A DNA stretch of 38,187 nucleotides from an uncultured Bacteroidales bacterium (GCA_900320185.1 ONRD01000033.1:1-38187), one strand, 5' to 3'. Positions 16,090-22,734 are shown, counted from the stretch's first letter. Numbers and translations: made by a program. The notes: generated by a model from the letters alone, not told the origin.

Positions 16090-16120
16090 CAAAAATAGTT
16101 TTTACGGAAAGAAAATCAAA
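16090..16120 (-). promoter_or_regulatory. pyrH promoter, perfect Bacteroidota consensus
   Basis: On the minus strand TTTG (16117-16120) is followed by exactly 19 bases and then TATTTTTG (16090-16097), matching TTTG-N19-TAnnTTTG. Transcription should start near 16083, about 20 bases before the pyrH ATG. Confidence 0.8.
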
Positions 16121-16125
16121 ACAAA

Positions 16126-16157
16126 TTTGGCTGTTTGCGGAAAAGGTGCTACCTTAG
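16126..16157 (+). promoter_or_regulatory. tRNA-Val promoter
   Basis: TTTG at 16126-16129 is followed after 20 bases by TACCTTAG (16150-16157), one mismatch from TAnnTTTG. The start site would be near 16163, six bases before the tRNA. It lies back to back with the pyrH promoter, with only five bases between the two -33 boxes. Confidence 0.6.
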
Positions 16158-16168
16158 CGGTCCGATTC

Positions 16169-16243
16169 AGGGGCGTAGCTCAGCTGGTTCAGAGCGCTTC
16201 AGTCACATTGAAGAGGTCATCGGTTCGAACCCGATCGTCCCTA
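16169..16243 (+). tRNA. tRNA-Val (anticodon CAC)
   Basis: The 75 bases fold as a full cloverleaf: acceptor AGGGGCG/CGTCCCT with one G-U pair, D stem GCTC/GAGC, anticodon stem CTTCA/TGAAG with loop GTCACAT, T stem ATCGG/CCGAT with loop TTCGAAC. Anticodon CAC is at 16204-16206 and reads GUG. Position 32 is G instead of the usual pyrimidine. The 3' CCA is not encoded (the sequence continues CCG after the discriminator A). Confidence 0.92.
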
Positions 16244-16247
16244 CCGC

Positions 16248-16263
16248 TTCCCCGGAAGGGGAA
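16248..16263 (+). terminator. Short hairpin after tRNA-Val
   Basis: TTCCCC-GGAA-GGGGAA forms a 6-bp stem with a GGAA tetraloop five bases after the tRNA. There is no U run, so it may act in 3' processing rather than termination. The segment GGGAATAAAC is repeated just after it (16259 and 16283 regions). Confidence 0.4.
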
Positions 16264-16315
16264 TAAACAGTTTTCCGTGAAAGGGAATAAACCGCTTCCC
16301 CCTGGAAGGAAATAT

Positions 16316-16359
16316 AATGACGGCGACTGATAAGAGATTACCGGTCGCCGTCATTTATT
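16316..16359 (+). terminator. Strong hairpin terminator downstream of tRNA-Val
   Basis: A perfect 12-bp stem, AATGACGGCGAC (16316-16327) against GTCGCCGTCATT (16344-16355), with a 16-base loop, followed by a T-rich TTATTT tail. It is the first good stop signal for transcription coming from the tRNA-Val promoter. Confidence 0.75.
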
Positions 16360-16406
16360 TGATATAATAGACATTTCTGGTTGGTAAAATCCTTTATTTG
16401 ACCCGC

Positions 16407-16566
16407 GCAGGCGGAGTCTGCCTCCTTAAGGTTCCGTTCGCGGCCGCTCACTCCATCCCTCCCGGCGTCTCCTTCGTCATCGCTTCGCGATAACTCGTAT
16501 CCGCCAGGTCCCTCCCTCTGACGTACCCGAGGGTGGGCACGCCTTCCTTGAGGCGGACTCCGCCTG
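16407..16566. repeat. Inverted repeat flanking about 110 bp
   Basis: GCAGGCGGAGTCTGCCTC near 16407-16424 is matched in inverted orientation by GAGGCGGACTCCGCCTGC at 16549-16566, with one mismatch over 18 bases. The enclosed DNA is GC-rich and contains no convincing gene. It may be the remains of a small mobile element or a large hairpin. Confidence 0.5.
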
Positions 16567-16619
16567 CCCTCTGTTTTGCATGGAACTCCAGCGTGGATGG
16601 CTGCGGCTCCAGGCAGGTC

Positions 16620-16696
16620 CCATCCACAAAAACCGGCCTCCAGCGTGGATGACTTGGCCCGAGTCATCCACCTTTAAGGCCTGTTTTTGTGGATGG
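16620..16696. repeat. Nested 77-bp palindromic structure
   Basis: The outer stem is CCATCCACAAAAAC (16620-16633) against GTTTTTGTGGATGG (16683-16696), continued after one mismatch by GGCCT/AGGCC. Inside it lies a second perfect stem, GTGGATGACT (16645-16654) against AGTCATCCAC (16662-16671), with a 7-base loop. In all 29 base pairs can form. It is symmetrical enough to fold from either strand, and no promoter or U run points to a strand. Confidence 0.7.
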
Positions 16697-16740
16697 CCTC
16701 TTTAACTCAGGCATATTCCTTTCTTTTTTGTCCATGCTTT

Positions 16741-16821
16741 TCAGAGCCATCCTTGAAAGGGCTCATAGGCGGCATCCCCGAATGCCTTGAGGTAGGTGGC
16801 GATGGAGAAGCCGTCCTTGGT
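16741..16821 (-). pseudogene. C-terminal remnant of an unidentified gene
   Basis: A 26-codon open stretch on the minus strand ends in TGA and reads TKDGFSIATYLKAFGDAAYE followed by PFQGWL, which has a natural protein composition. It is cut off upstream by a TAA directly before it and then by the left end of the MITE-like element at 16832. It looks like the 3' end of a gene whose 5' part is gone. I do not recognise the family. Confidence 0.35.
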
Positions 16822-16831
16822 TTACCCCAAA

Positions 16832-17001
16832 TTTTCAAATAGCTAACACGCTCGGCTTTTGCTATGGGTTGTTAATCAATGCGTTAAGTTTTGATGGCGT
16901 GTTAAGTGGACGTTTTTTGGGGGTACCTTCACACGCCGCCGGTTTGTAATATATTAATAATGAGGAGCTTATCTTTTTAGAGCGTGTTAGCTATTTGAAA
17001 A
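16832..17001. mobile_element. MITE-like element, copy 1 (170 bp)
   Basis: The ends are perfect 22-bp inverted repeats: TTTTCAAATAGCTAACACGC+TC at 16832-16853 and its reverse complement at 16980-17001. The interior codes for nothing and holds GGCGTGTTAAGTGG, CTTCACACGCCG, TTTGTAATATATTAATAA and CTTATCTTTTTA. All four recur in the same order in the second copy at 23461-23626. No transposase is present, so it would have to move in trans. No clear target-site duplication is visible. Confidence 0.8.
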
Positions 17002-17267
17002 AGACTATCCGTGGGATAGCCGATGGTCCCATACTGCACGATGGTATATGGCCCCATGCCGTATGATGGTAGATAATCCTATGCAGGAAGATAGATTAGT
17101 TGTACCCTCAAGCGAAGTGAGGTGGGGTAGCTGAGCGAACTGTTTGCGGGTGGACAGTGCTGGCAGGCATGGGATGGCTACTGTGGATTTATGCATGGGC
17201 CGTAAGCTGTGTTGTCCTGAGGACCCTGGCCACCCGCGGCCGTAAGCGGGAGGCACCGCGCCGTCAG

Positions 17268-17445
17268 GCGTGGGGGGATGGAGCGAAGCGGAAGGTCCGA
17301 AGGACAACAATACCGCTTGCGGACACCGCGCCGACCATGAAAAGGATTTACCACGTCACTCAGGCGCGGCGCGTGGGGGGATGAAGCGAAGCGGAAGGTC
17401 CGAAGGGCAATGCCGCTGGCGGACACCGCGCCGACCATGAAAAAA
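17268..17445. repeat. Two direct copies of a ~76-bp GC-rich unit
   Basis: The unit starting GCGTGGGGGGATG (17268) and ending CACCGCGCCGACCATGAAAA recurs at 17371-17445 with a few differences, a period of about 103 bases. Shared parts include GCGAAGCGGAAGGTCCGAAG and GCGGACACCGCGCCGACC. Short frames across it are not gene-like. The stretch 17002-17267 before it shows no gene, only short iterations such as CGATGGT and GATGGTA. Confidence 0.75.
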
Positions 17446-17485
17446 GAGGATGACCTCCAAGTCAACAGACTTGTCAGTCATCCTC
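17440..17485 (-). terminator. Intrinsic terminator of the nagB operon
   Basis: GAGGATGAC (17446-17454) pairs with GTCATCCTC (17477-17485), and an inner AAGTC/GACTT stem sits in the loop. On the minus strand the hairpin is followed by six T residues (A run 17440-17445). It lies 24 bases after the nagB stop. Confidence 0.85.
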
Positions 17486-17508
17486 CTTGTTCTTGTGCCA
17501 GTCTCCGA

Positions 17509-18306
17509 TCACCCGTTCCCGAGCGACTCCTCGACCGCCTTGAAATAGCGGTAGGTGTTGACCTTGAGCTCACCTGCGGCGGGCTCGTCCAGCACCAGGA
17601 TACCGTTCTCGTGGAGCTGCAGGGCGGACAGGGTCACATAGTGGCTCACCGGGCCTTCCACGGCCTCCTTCACCACGCGGGCCTTCCTGCCGCCAAGCGC
17701 CAGGATGAGCACTTCGTCTGCACTGCAGACCGTCGCCACGCCTACGGACATCGCACGCTTGGGAACGAGGCTGGTGTCACCGCCGAAGAAACGGGAATTC
17801 ACGACGATGGTGTCCTGGGTGAGGGTCACTACCCTGGTACGGGAGTTGAGCGAAGAGAAGGGCTCGTTGAAAGCGAGGTGGCCGTCTTCGCCCACGCCTC
17901 CTAGGAAGAGGTCGATCCCGCCGGCATCCATGATGGCGTTCTCATATTCACCGCATTCCTCGTCGAGGTCAGGAGCGTTGCCGTTGAGGATGTGGATGTT
18001 CCCGCGAGGGATGTCGATGTGGTCGAAAAGGTTCCTGTACATGAAACTGTGGTAGCTCTCTGGATGGTCCTCGGGAAGTCCCACATATTCGTCCATGTTG
18101 AAGGTTATCACATTCTTGAAGGAGACCTCGCCGGCCTTGTTCATCCTGATGAGCTCGGCGTAGGTGCCCAGGGGGGTCGATCCGGTCGGAAGGCCGAGGA
18201 CGAAAGGCCTGTCCGTCAGGGTCTTCTTATAGTTGATCGCTTCCGCGATACGGTGCGCCGCCCAGAGCGAAGCCTGGTGGTTGTCGTCTTTTATTACAAC
18301 TCTCAT
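17509..18306 (-). CDS. nagB: Glucosamine-6-phosphate deaminase
   Basis: A 265-residue enzyme converting glucosamine 6-phosphate to fructose 6-phosphate and ammonia. Sequence and numbering follow the E. coli enzyme closely: phosphate loop [11 protein letters not shown] (39-49), proton-shuttle Asp72 in NMDEYVG, Asp141, His143 and Glu148 in [13 protein letters not shown], and RFFGGD. All catalytic residues are intact. It lies 20 bases downstream of a gene for a NagB-like/LmbE fusion, so the two are probably co-transcribed in an amino-sugar catabolic operon. Confidence 0.95.
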   Translation of the reverse strand: MRVVIKDDNHQASLWAAHRIAEAINYKKTLTDRPFVLGLPTGSTPLGTYAELIRMNKAGEVSFKNVITFNMDEYVGLPEDHPESYHSFMYRNLFDHIDIPRGNIHILNGNAPDLDEECGEYENAIMDAGGIDLFLGGVGEDGHLAFNEPFSSLNSRTRVVTLTQDTIVVNSRFFGGDTSLVPKRAMSVGVATVCSADEVLILALGGRKARVVKEAVEGPVSHYVTLSALQLHENGILVLDEPAAGELKVNTYRYFKAVEESLGNG

Positions 18307-18326
18307 GTCGGTTTTGGTTTAATGGT

Positions 18327-20303
18327 TCATTTCAGTTTCAGGAAGACTTCGAAGGCCTGGTATTCGGCCATTCCAAGTTCATCGTACAGCCGGGCCGTGT
18401 TCTGCGTGCGCTCCTCCGCCCTCTGCCAGAACTCACGGGGGTCGTCACCGGGGAAAGGCACTATGTCCTTCTGGGAGAGGTGGCGGAATATGGCATGCCG
18501 CTTCTCGATCAGTTCGTCCGGGCTCAGAGGCACGGCCATGTCCACCCTCCAGAGTTCCCACTCCATCCAGGCTCCGCGGTACAGCCAGATGGTGCTGTCA
18601 TCAAGCCAGGTCTCCCCTTCCGCCTTCAGCTGCTCGATCGCCTCAAGGGCGGCTTCGGTACACACCCTGTGGGTGCCGTGAGGGTCGGCAAGGTCTCCGG
18701 CCATGTAGATCTGGTCCGGTTTGATTTCCTTGAGCAAATCCTTGATTATGTCAATGTCGACCTGAGTGCGCGGGAACTTGGTCACTCCGCCGGACTCATA
18801 GAAAGGAAGGTTCAGGAAATGGACGTTGGAGTCGACATTCAGGCCGAAGCTCCTGCAAGCGGAGCGGGCCTCGCTGCGGCGGATAGCCGCCTTGAGCGCG
18901 AGAAGTTCCTTGGGCTCGGGCTCTCCCGGCTTCTTCGAACTGATGACATAGCGGACCTTGTCGAACTCATCGGCGAAGCCAAGCTGGTTCGCGGTGTCCA
19001 GATGCTGGAGAACCACGTCGTCGTGGACGGCAAGGTCCCCGGAGGTCTCGTAGGCCACGTGGACGTCATGCCCCTGGTGGACAAGGCGGATGAACGTACC
19101 TCCCATAGAGATGACATCGTCGTCCGGATGGGGCGAGAAAATCAGCACTTTCTTAGGGAAGGGAGAGCTCTTCACGGGACGGGTCGAATCGTCGGCGTTG
19201 GGCTTGCCTCCCGGCCAGCCTGTGATCGTGTGCTGGAACTCGTTGAATACATCTATGTTGATCTTGTCGAACGGGCCGTGAAGGTCAAGCAGTTCTCCAA
19301 GTGAATTCTCAAGATAGTGCTGCTGCGTCAGCTTAAGGATGGGCTTCCCTACCTTATGGCAGAGCCAGACGACGGCCTTCCGGATCAGCTTCGGCGTCCA
19401 CTCGCAGGGGCCCACCATCCACGGGGCCACCCTCCTGGTGAGGAGCGAAGCCGACATCTCGTCGGTAAAGAAAGTGATGTTGTCATGCATCTGGAGGAAG
19501 GAAGCAGGGCACGAAGGGTCCATGTCCCCTTCCACTATCCGGTTCACCACCGCAGCCTTGTCCTCGCCCCAGGCCATCAGGATTATCCTCCTGGCGCTCA
19601 TCATCGTTCCGACACCTATCGTAATGGCCGACTTGGGGGTCACGGAGACGTCGCCGTTGAAGTTGCGGGACTGACGCTTGCGGGACTGGTAGGACAGGAG
19701 AACCACCCGGGTCTGGCTCTTGGGGGAAGTCCCCGCCTCGTTGAATCCGACCTGGCCCCCTTCGCCGACTCCTATGACAAGCAGGTCCAGCCCGCGGGCC
19801 GCCTTGTCGAACTCTGCACAGTAATCGGAGACCTTCTCCTGAGGGACGGTCCCGTCAGGGATATGGACGTTCTCCCTGGGCACGTCCACGAGGTCGAGGA
19901 ACGCTTCGTGGAGCCGGCGGTTGCGGCTCTGGGGGGAAGAAGCCGCGCAAGGGTAATATTCATCGATAGAGAATATCTCCACGTTGGAGAAGGAGACCTC
20001 TCCTTCGCGGTACTTGCGAGCCAGGATCTTGTAGACGGAGACAGGAGTCGCCCCCGTGGTCAGGCCAAGCTTGAAAGGCCTGGGGAGACCTGATTTGGCG
20101 TGGTCGGAAATCGCCTTGACTATGATCGCGGCGATCTTCTCGCTACCGACTGTGGAATCGTCATGGATCTCGGTCGAGATCCTCTCGAAAGAGTGCAGGA
20201 TGCCCCTCGGGAGGTCGGTTTCAATCAGTCCGCCATCCTTGGGCAAGGAAAAATGTTTCATTGAGCTTTTGGTTTCGTTGATGATGAGATATTTCGTCGC
20301 CAA
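18327..20303 (-). CDS. NagB-like domain fused to LmbE/PIG-L deacetylase domain
   Basis: A 658-residue two-domain protein. Residues about 45-290 follow the NagB fold (LGLTTGATPVSVYKIL, FSIDEYYP), but the active-site segment reads GVGEGGQVGFNEAG (178-191). The residues matching NagB Asp141 and His143 are Gly182 and Gln184, so ordinary deamination is unlikely. Residues about 385-640 form an LmbE/PIG-L deacetylase with intact zinc motifs: SPHPDDDVISMGG (390-402) and DPHGTHR (540-546). Proteins of this fusion type are known in Bacteroides relatives. I infer that the NagB half binds a sugar phosphate and the other half removes an acyl group, upstream of the true nagB. The start could also be Met15 (20261). 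Confidence 0.85.
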   Translation of the reverse strand: MATKYLIINETKSSMKHFSLPKDGGLIETDLPRGILHSFERISTEIHDDSTVGSEKIAAIIVKAISDHAKSGLPRPFKLGLTTGATPVSVYKILARKYREGEVSFSNVEIFSIDEYYPCAASSPQSRNRRLHEAFLDLVDVPRENVHIPDGTVPQEKVSDYCAEFDKAARGLDLLVIGVGEGGQVGFNEAGTSPKSQTRVVLLSYQSRKRQSRNFNGDVSVTPKSAITIGVGTMMSARRIILMAWGEDKAAVVNRIVEGDMDPSCPASFLQMHDNITFFTDEMSASLLTRRVAPWMVGPCEWTPKLIRKAVVWLCHKVGKPILKLTQQHYLENSLGELLDLHGPFDKINIDVFNEFQHTITGWPGGKPNADDSTRPVKSSPFPKKVLIFSPHPDDDVISMGGTFIRLVHQGHDVHVAYETSGDLAVHDDVVLQHLDTANQLGFADEFDKVRYVISSKKPGEPEPKELLALKAAIRRSEARSACRSFGLNVDSNVHFLNLPFYESGGVTKFPRTQVDIDIIKDLLKEIKPDQIYMAGDLADPHGTHRVCTEAALEAIEQLKAEGETWLDDSTIWLYRGAWMEWELWRVDMAVPLSPDELIEKRHAIFRHLSQKDIVPFPGDDPREFWQRAEERTQNTARLYDELGMAEYQAFEVFLKLK

Positions 20304-20352
20304 TAAGTGGCGTCAAGCTCGGTGGCCGGGCCAACGACCGGGACCTGGTTCT

Positions 20353-20463
20353 CCGGATGCCGGGTGCCGGATGCCGGGTGCCGCGTACCGGGTGCCGGGT
20401 GCCGGAGCCGGATGCCGCGTGCCGGATGCCGGAGCCGGATGCCGCGTGCCGGGTTCCGGGTGC
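20353..20463. repeat. GC-rich heptamer-based tandem repeat
   Basis: About 110 bases are built from CCGGRTG-type heptamers combined into 14-bp units and a 27-bp higher-order unit; GCCGGAGCCGGATGCCGCGT occurs at 20401 and again at 20428. It fills much of the 261-base gap between the ypfJ-type gene and the fusion gene. Frames through it in all phases are repeat artefacts (GCRVPDAG-like), so I call no gene. Confidence 0.85.
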
Positions 20464-20564
20464 ATCCCGGGCGCAGCGGAGAATCTTCTCAGCCCGGCTT
20501 GTCCGGAACGGCCTGCATATAACCCGCAAGCCGCCTTCCGCACAGCCCCGTACGGCCAGTCAGG

Positions 20565-21431
20565 CTACAGCTGGTTGTATGAAGGCGAGAAGGTATCCCC
20601 GTGCGCGAAGTCGCCATAGGTTATGCCCCTCTTCAGCCAGTTGTAACGCTGCTGCGCGGTCCCATGGGTGAAAGACTCGGAGACCACGTAACCCTGTGAC
20701 TTCTTCTGCAGATAGTCGTCGCCGATCTTTGCGGCACAGTTGAGGGCCTTCTCGATCTCCCCCCTCTCGATGGAGCCATACTGCTCGTTGTCGTTCTTCA
20801 TCCACACCCCTGCGTAATAGTCAGCCTGGAGTTCAAGCCTTACGCTGTACTGGTTGGAGAGAGTCTGGCTGGACTTGGACATCTGCTGATGGACCTTGCC
20901 GAGGGTACCGAGCAGGTACTGGACATGGTGTCCGACCTCATGGGAGATGACATAAGCATAGGCCAGGTCGCCGCTCGCGCCAAGGGACTGCTGCATCGTG
21001 GAGAAGAAACTCAGGTCAATGTAGACGCACTGGTCAGCCGAACAGTAGAACGGTCCAACCGAAGAAGAAGCCGTACCGCATCCGGAAGAAGTGGTCCCGG
21101 TGTAGAGGACGAGCTTCGGGGTCTGATATTCATAGCCCTGCTGGGCGAACAGCCTGGTCCAGATGTCCTCGGTGCCGGCGAACACCTTCTTTGACAAGGT
21201 CGCCAGCGCCTCTTCCTCTGCCGTCGGGGTGTACTCGCCGGTAGTAGTGGTCGGCTGGAGTCCGCCCTGCTGGACTACATTGTTGAACACATCTCCCAGG
21301 TTACCGCCCATCAAAAGGGTGATGAGACCTATGATGAGGACGCCTCCTATTCCGAGGCCGGCGACTGTTCCGCCGCCCATTCCCCTGCGGTCATCTACAT
21401 TGGTGCTCTCGCGCCTTCCTTCCAGTTTCAT
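20565..21431 (-). CDS. ypfJ: YpfJ-type neutral zinc metallopeptidase, membrane-anchored
   Basis: A 288-residue protein of the putative neutral zinc metallopeptidase (YpfJ) family. A short basic, polar N terminus (MKLEGRREST, then the family's DDRRG) precedes one membrane segment of Gly/Ile/Leu (about 21-42). The catalytic part carries the zincin motif HEVGHH (164-169, Glu165 as base), the downstream ELQADYYAGVW metal-ligand segment, and cysteines around CGTASSSVGPFYC and DQCVYIDLSFF that are conserved in the family. The closing THGTAQQRYNWLKRG is also typical. Its substrate is not known for the family. Divergent -7 boxes upstream separate it from tRNA-Leu. Confidence 0.92.
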   Translation of the reverse strand: MKLEGRRESTNVDDRRGMGGGTVAGLGIGGVLIIGLITLLMGGNLGDVFNNVVQQGGLQPTTTTGEYTPTAEEEALATLSKKVFAGTEDIWTRLFAQQGYEYQTPKLVLYTGTTSSGCGTASSSVGPFYCSADQCVYIDLSFFSTMQQSLGASGDLAYAYVISHEVGHHVQYLLGTLGKVHQQMSKSSQTLSNQYSVRLELQADYYAGVWMKNDNEQYGSIERGEIEKALNCAAKIGDDYLQKKSQGYVVSESFTHGTAQQRYNWLKRGITYGDFAHGDTFSPSYNQL

Positions 21432-21535
21432 ATTCTGAATGATTTAGATTTATCCTTACTTCTCTGCCAGCCAGGCTCCGCCGCACCTATCGCGGAGGCC
21501 AATTCCAACTGCAGCAATTCATTATTATCAGTTGA

Positions 21536-21543
21536 CAAATATA
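21536..21543 (-). promoter_or_regulatory. -7 box candidate for the ypfJ-type gene
   Basis: On the minus strand the octamer is TATATTTG, a perfect TAnnTTTG, about 105 bases before the ATG. I found no clear -33 box at the usual distance, so the call is tentative. Confidence 0.4.
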
Positions 21544-21564
21544 ATCAGTTTTCAGAAAAAACAC

Positions 21565-21572
21565 TATATTTG
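21565..21572 (+). promoter_or_regulatory. -7 box of the tRNA-Leu promoter
   Basis: TATATTTG is a perfect TAnnTTTG octamer placed 33 bases before the tRNA, giving a start near 21578. The -33 region is AT-rich without a good TTTG. It faces away from the identical octamer at 21536-21543. Confidence 0.5.
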
Positions 21573-21605
21573 CAGAACCAAAAGTCTACTGGACGAAGGC
21601 CACAT

Positions 21606-21690
21606 GCCCGAATGGCGGAATTGGTAGACGCGCTGGACTCAAAATCCAGTGTCCCTTAAAGACGTGCCGGTTCGAGCCCGGCTTTGGGCA
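21606..21690 (+). tRNA. tRNA-Leu (anticodon CAA)
   Basis: The 85-base class II tRNA has acceptor GCCCGAA/TTTGGGC with one G-U pair, anticodon stem CTGGA/TCCAG with loop CTCAAAA (anticodon CAA at 21640-21642), a long variable arm around GTCCCTTAAAGAC, and T arm GCCGG-TTCGAGC-CCGGC. It reads UUG. CCA is not encoded. The 3' end runs directly into a repeated structured element. Confidence 0.94.
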
Positions 21691-21696
21691 CGAGAG

Positions 21697-21971
21697 CGAC
21701 AGGAATCGCTGGCATTTCATAGCACAGTCCGTGATTTGCCAGCGTTCTCTCTTTTTGTCACCTACATACCTGTCGCTCTCGAGCCCAGGGGGCGCCTTTT
21801 TTCATTGAGGGGCGTTCCCCTCAAACTCCCCCAGTCGCTGCGCTCCAACACGACAGGAATCGCTGGCATTTCAAAGCACAGTCCGTGATTTGCCAGCGTT
21901 CTCTCTTTTTGTCACCTACATACCTGTCGCTCTCGAGCCCAGGGGGCGCCTTTTTTCATTGAGGGGCGTTC
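21697..21971. repeat. 121-bp direct repeat with internal hairpins, next to tRNA-Leu
   Basis: Copies at 21697-21817 and 21851-21971 differ at one base. Each contains CGCTGGCA...TGCCAGCG (21707-21714 with 21737-21744) and ends AGGGGGCGCCTTTTTT then GAGGGGCGTTC. In copy 1 an outer 13-bp pair, CGAGAGCGACAGG (21691-21703) with CCTGTCGCTCTCG (21769-21781), encloses the inner hairpin; in copy 2 only seven of those bases remain on the left. TTGAGGGG-CGTT-CCCCTCAA (21805-21824) forms a further hairpin between the copies. No gene is visible in 21691-22023. Confidence 0.85.
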
Positions 21972-22023
21972 TATGGCTCTTTATTTGCACATTATATAAA
22001 GAACGACAATTAGTTATTGTACC

Positions 22024-22578
22024 ATGAAGAGAGTTATATCAAGTATTTTGATTTTTACATCGGCAGTCCTTGCCCAGGCTCAAACAAAATCTGTTACTCT
22101 TGATTTGCTTGGTTCTTCCGGAATAGCCGGTGTGTCTTTTGATTCACGATTCAAAGGGAACCTCGGCTTCGGGTATAATGTTGGACTCTCCTATGCCTAC
22201 GGAACGGGGACTGCCTACGGAACGGGGCCCCTCAGCAGCTATTCAGTGAATGGGATAGGAATTCCTCTGGAAATCAACTATCTCTTTGGACAGCGGAACA
22301 GCCATCTGGTTCTTGGACTTGGTATGACAAATGGTATTTACAAGTATTCGGCTAAGTCTTTCATAATAGAATATGGTGATGACGCGACTGAAATCAAGCC
22401 AGAAGATATCAGTGGAACAGCCTGGGGGTACAATCTCTTCGGTGACATAGGATACCGTTTCCAGAAGGAAAAAGGGTTCACATTCGGTGCAGGCATCAAG
22501 CCAACATTCACATTTGATAATGGAAATATAAACGGATGTTGGCTTATGCCCTATCTTAGTTTCGGTATCTCATTCTAA
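22024..22578 (+). CDS. Small outer-membrane beta-barrel-like protein, unknown
   Basis: A 184-residue protein with a signal peptide (MKRVISSILIF, cut near AQAQ). The mature part alternates hydrophobic and polar residues with many Gly and aromatic positions (GFGYNVGLSYAYG, HLVLGLGM, GYRFQKEKGFTFGAGIKP) and ends in Phe (YLSFGISF), the pattern of a small eight-strand-type porin or OmpW/OmpX-like barrel. An in-frame duplication of 14 bases or so gives the tandem AYGTGTAYGTGP. Its base composition is lower in GC than the main gene blocks. It stands alone between the tRNA-linked repeat and a candidate small RNA, which suggests acquired DNA. Function is unknown. Confidence 0.7.
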   Translation: MKRVISSILIFTSAVLAQAQTKSVTLDLLGSSGIAGVSFDSRFKGNLGFGYNVGLSYAYGTGTAYGTGPLSSYSVNGIGIPLEINYLFGQRNSHLVLGLGMTNGIYKYSAKSFIIEYGDDATEIKPEDISGTAWGYNLFGDIGYRFQKEKGFTFGAGIKPTFTFDNGNINGCWLMPYLSFGISF

Positions 22579-22616
22579 CTAAATAGTAGGCTCGGTAAGA
22601 AGAGTAAAGGGAAAGA

Positions 22617-22647
22617 TTTGCGGGTATCAAAAAACTTTGTACTTTTG
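22617..22647 (+). promoter_or_regulatory. Promoter of the candidate small RNA
   Basis: TTTG (22617-22620), exactly 19 bases, then TACTTTTG (22640-22647): a perfect match to TTTG-N19-TAnnTTTG. The predicted start is near 22654. No open frame with a believable start follows before the terminator at 22701-22734. Confidence 0.75.
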
Positions 22648-22653
22648 CTAAGC

Positions 22654-22734
22654 ATTATAAAGATTACCCACTCTTGTGGGATAGAGTCTCAAAGAATAAA
22701 GGTGTTTCAACCCTCACTGAAATGCCTTTTTTTT
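22654..22734 (+). ncRNA. Candidate small RNA (~80 nt) with own promoter and terminator
   Basis: The unit begins about seven bases after a perfect -7 box. It holds a hairpin CCCAC-TCTT-GTGGG (22667-22680) and ends in a classic intrinsic terminator: GGTGTTTCA (22701-22709) with TGAAATGCC (22718-22726), nine pairs including two G-U, an 8-base loop and eight T residues (22727-22734). The single-stranded middle (22681-22700) is A-rich. There is no coding frame inside. I cannot match it to a named RNA family. It could instead be a transcription attenuator for the remnant gene downstream. Confidence 0.6.

Noticed and set aside
16338-16667. Minus-strand frame of 109 codons
   Set aside because: It runs through two palindromic structures, has a composition dominated by Arg, Gly and Glu without motifs, and lacks a plausible start.
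20307-20543. Cysteine/arginine-rich frames on both strands
   Set aside because: They are products of the heptamer repeat and carry no non-repeat sequence of gene quality.
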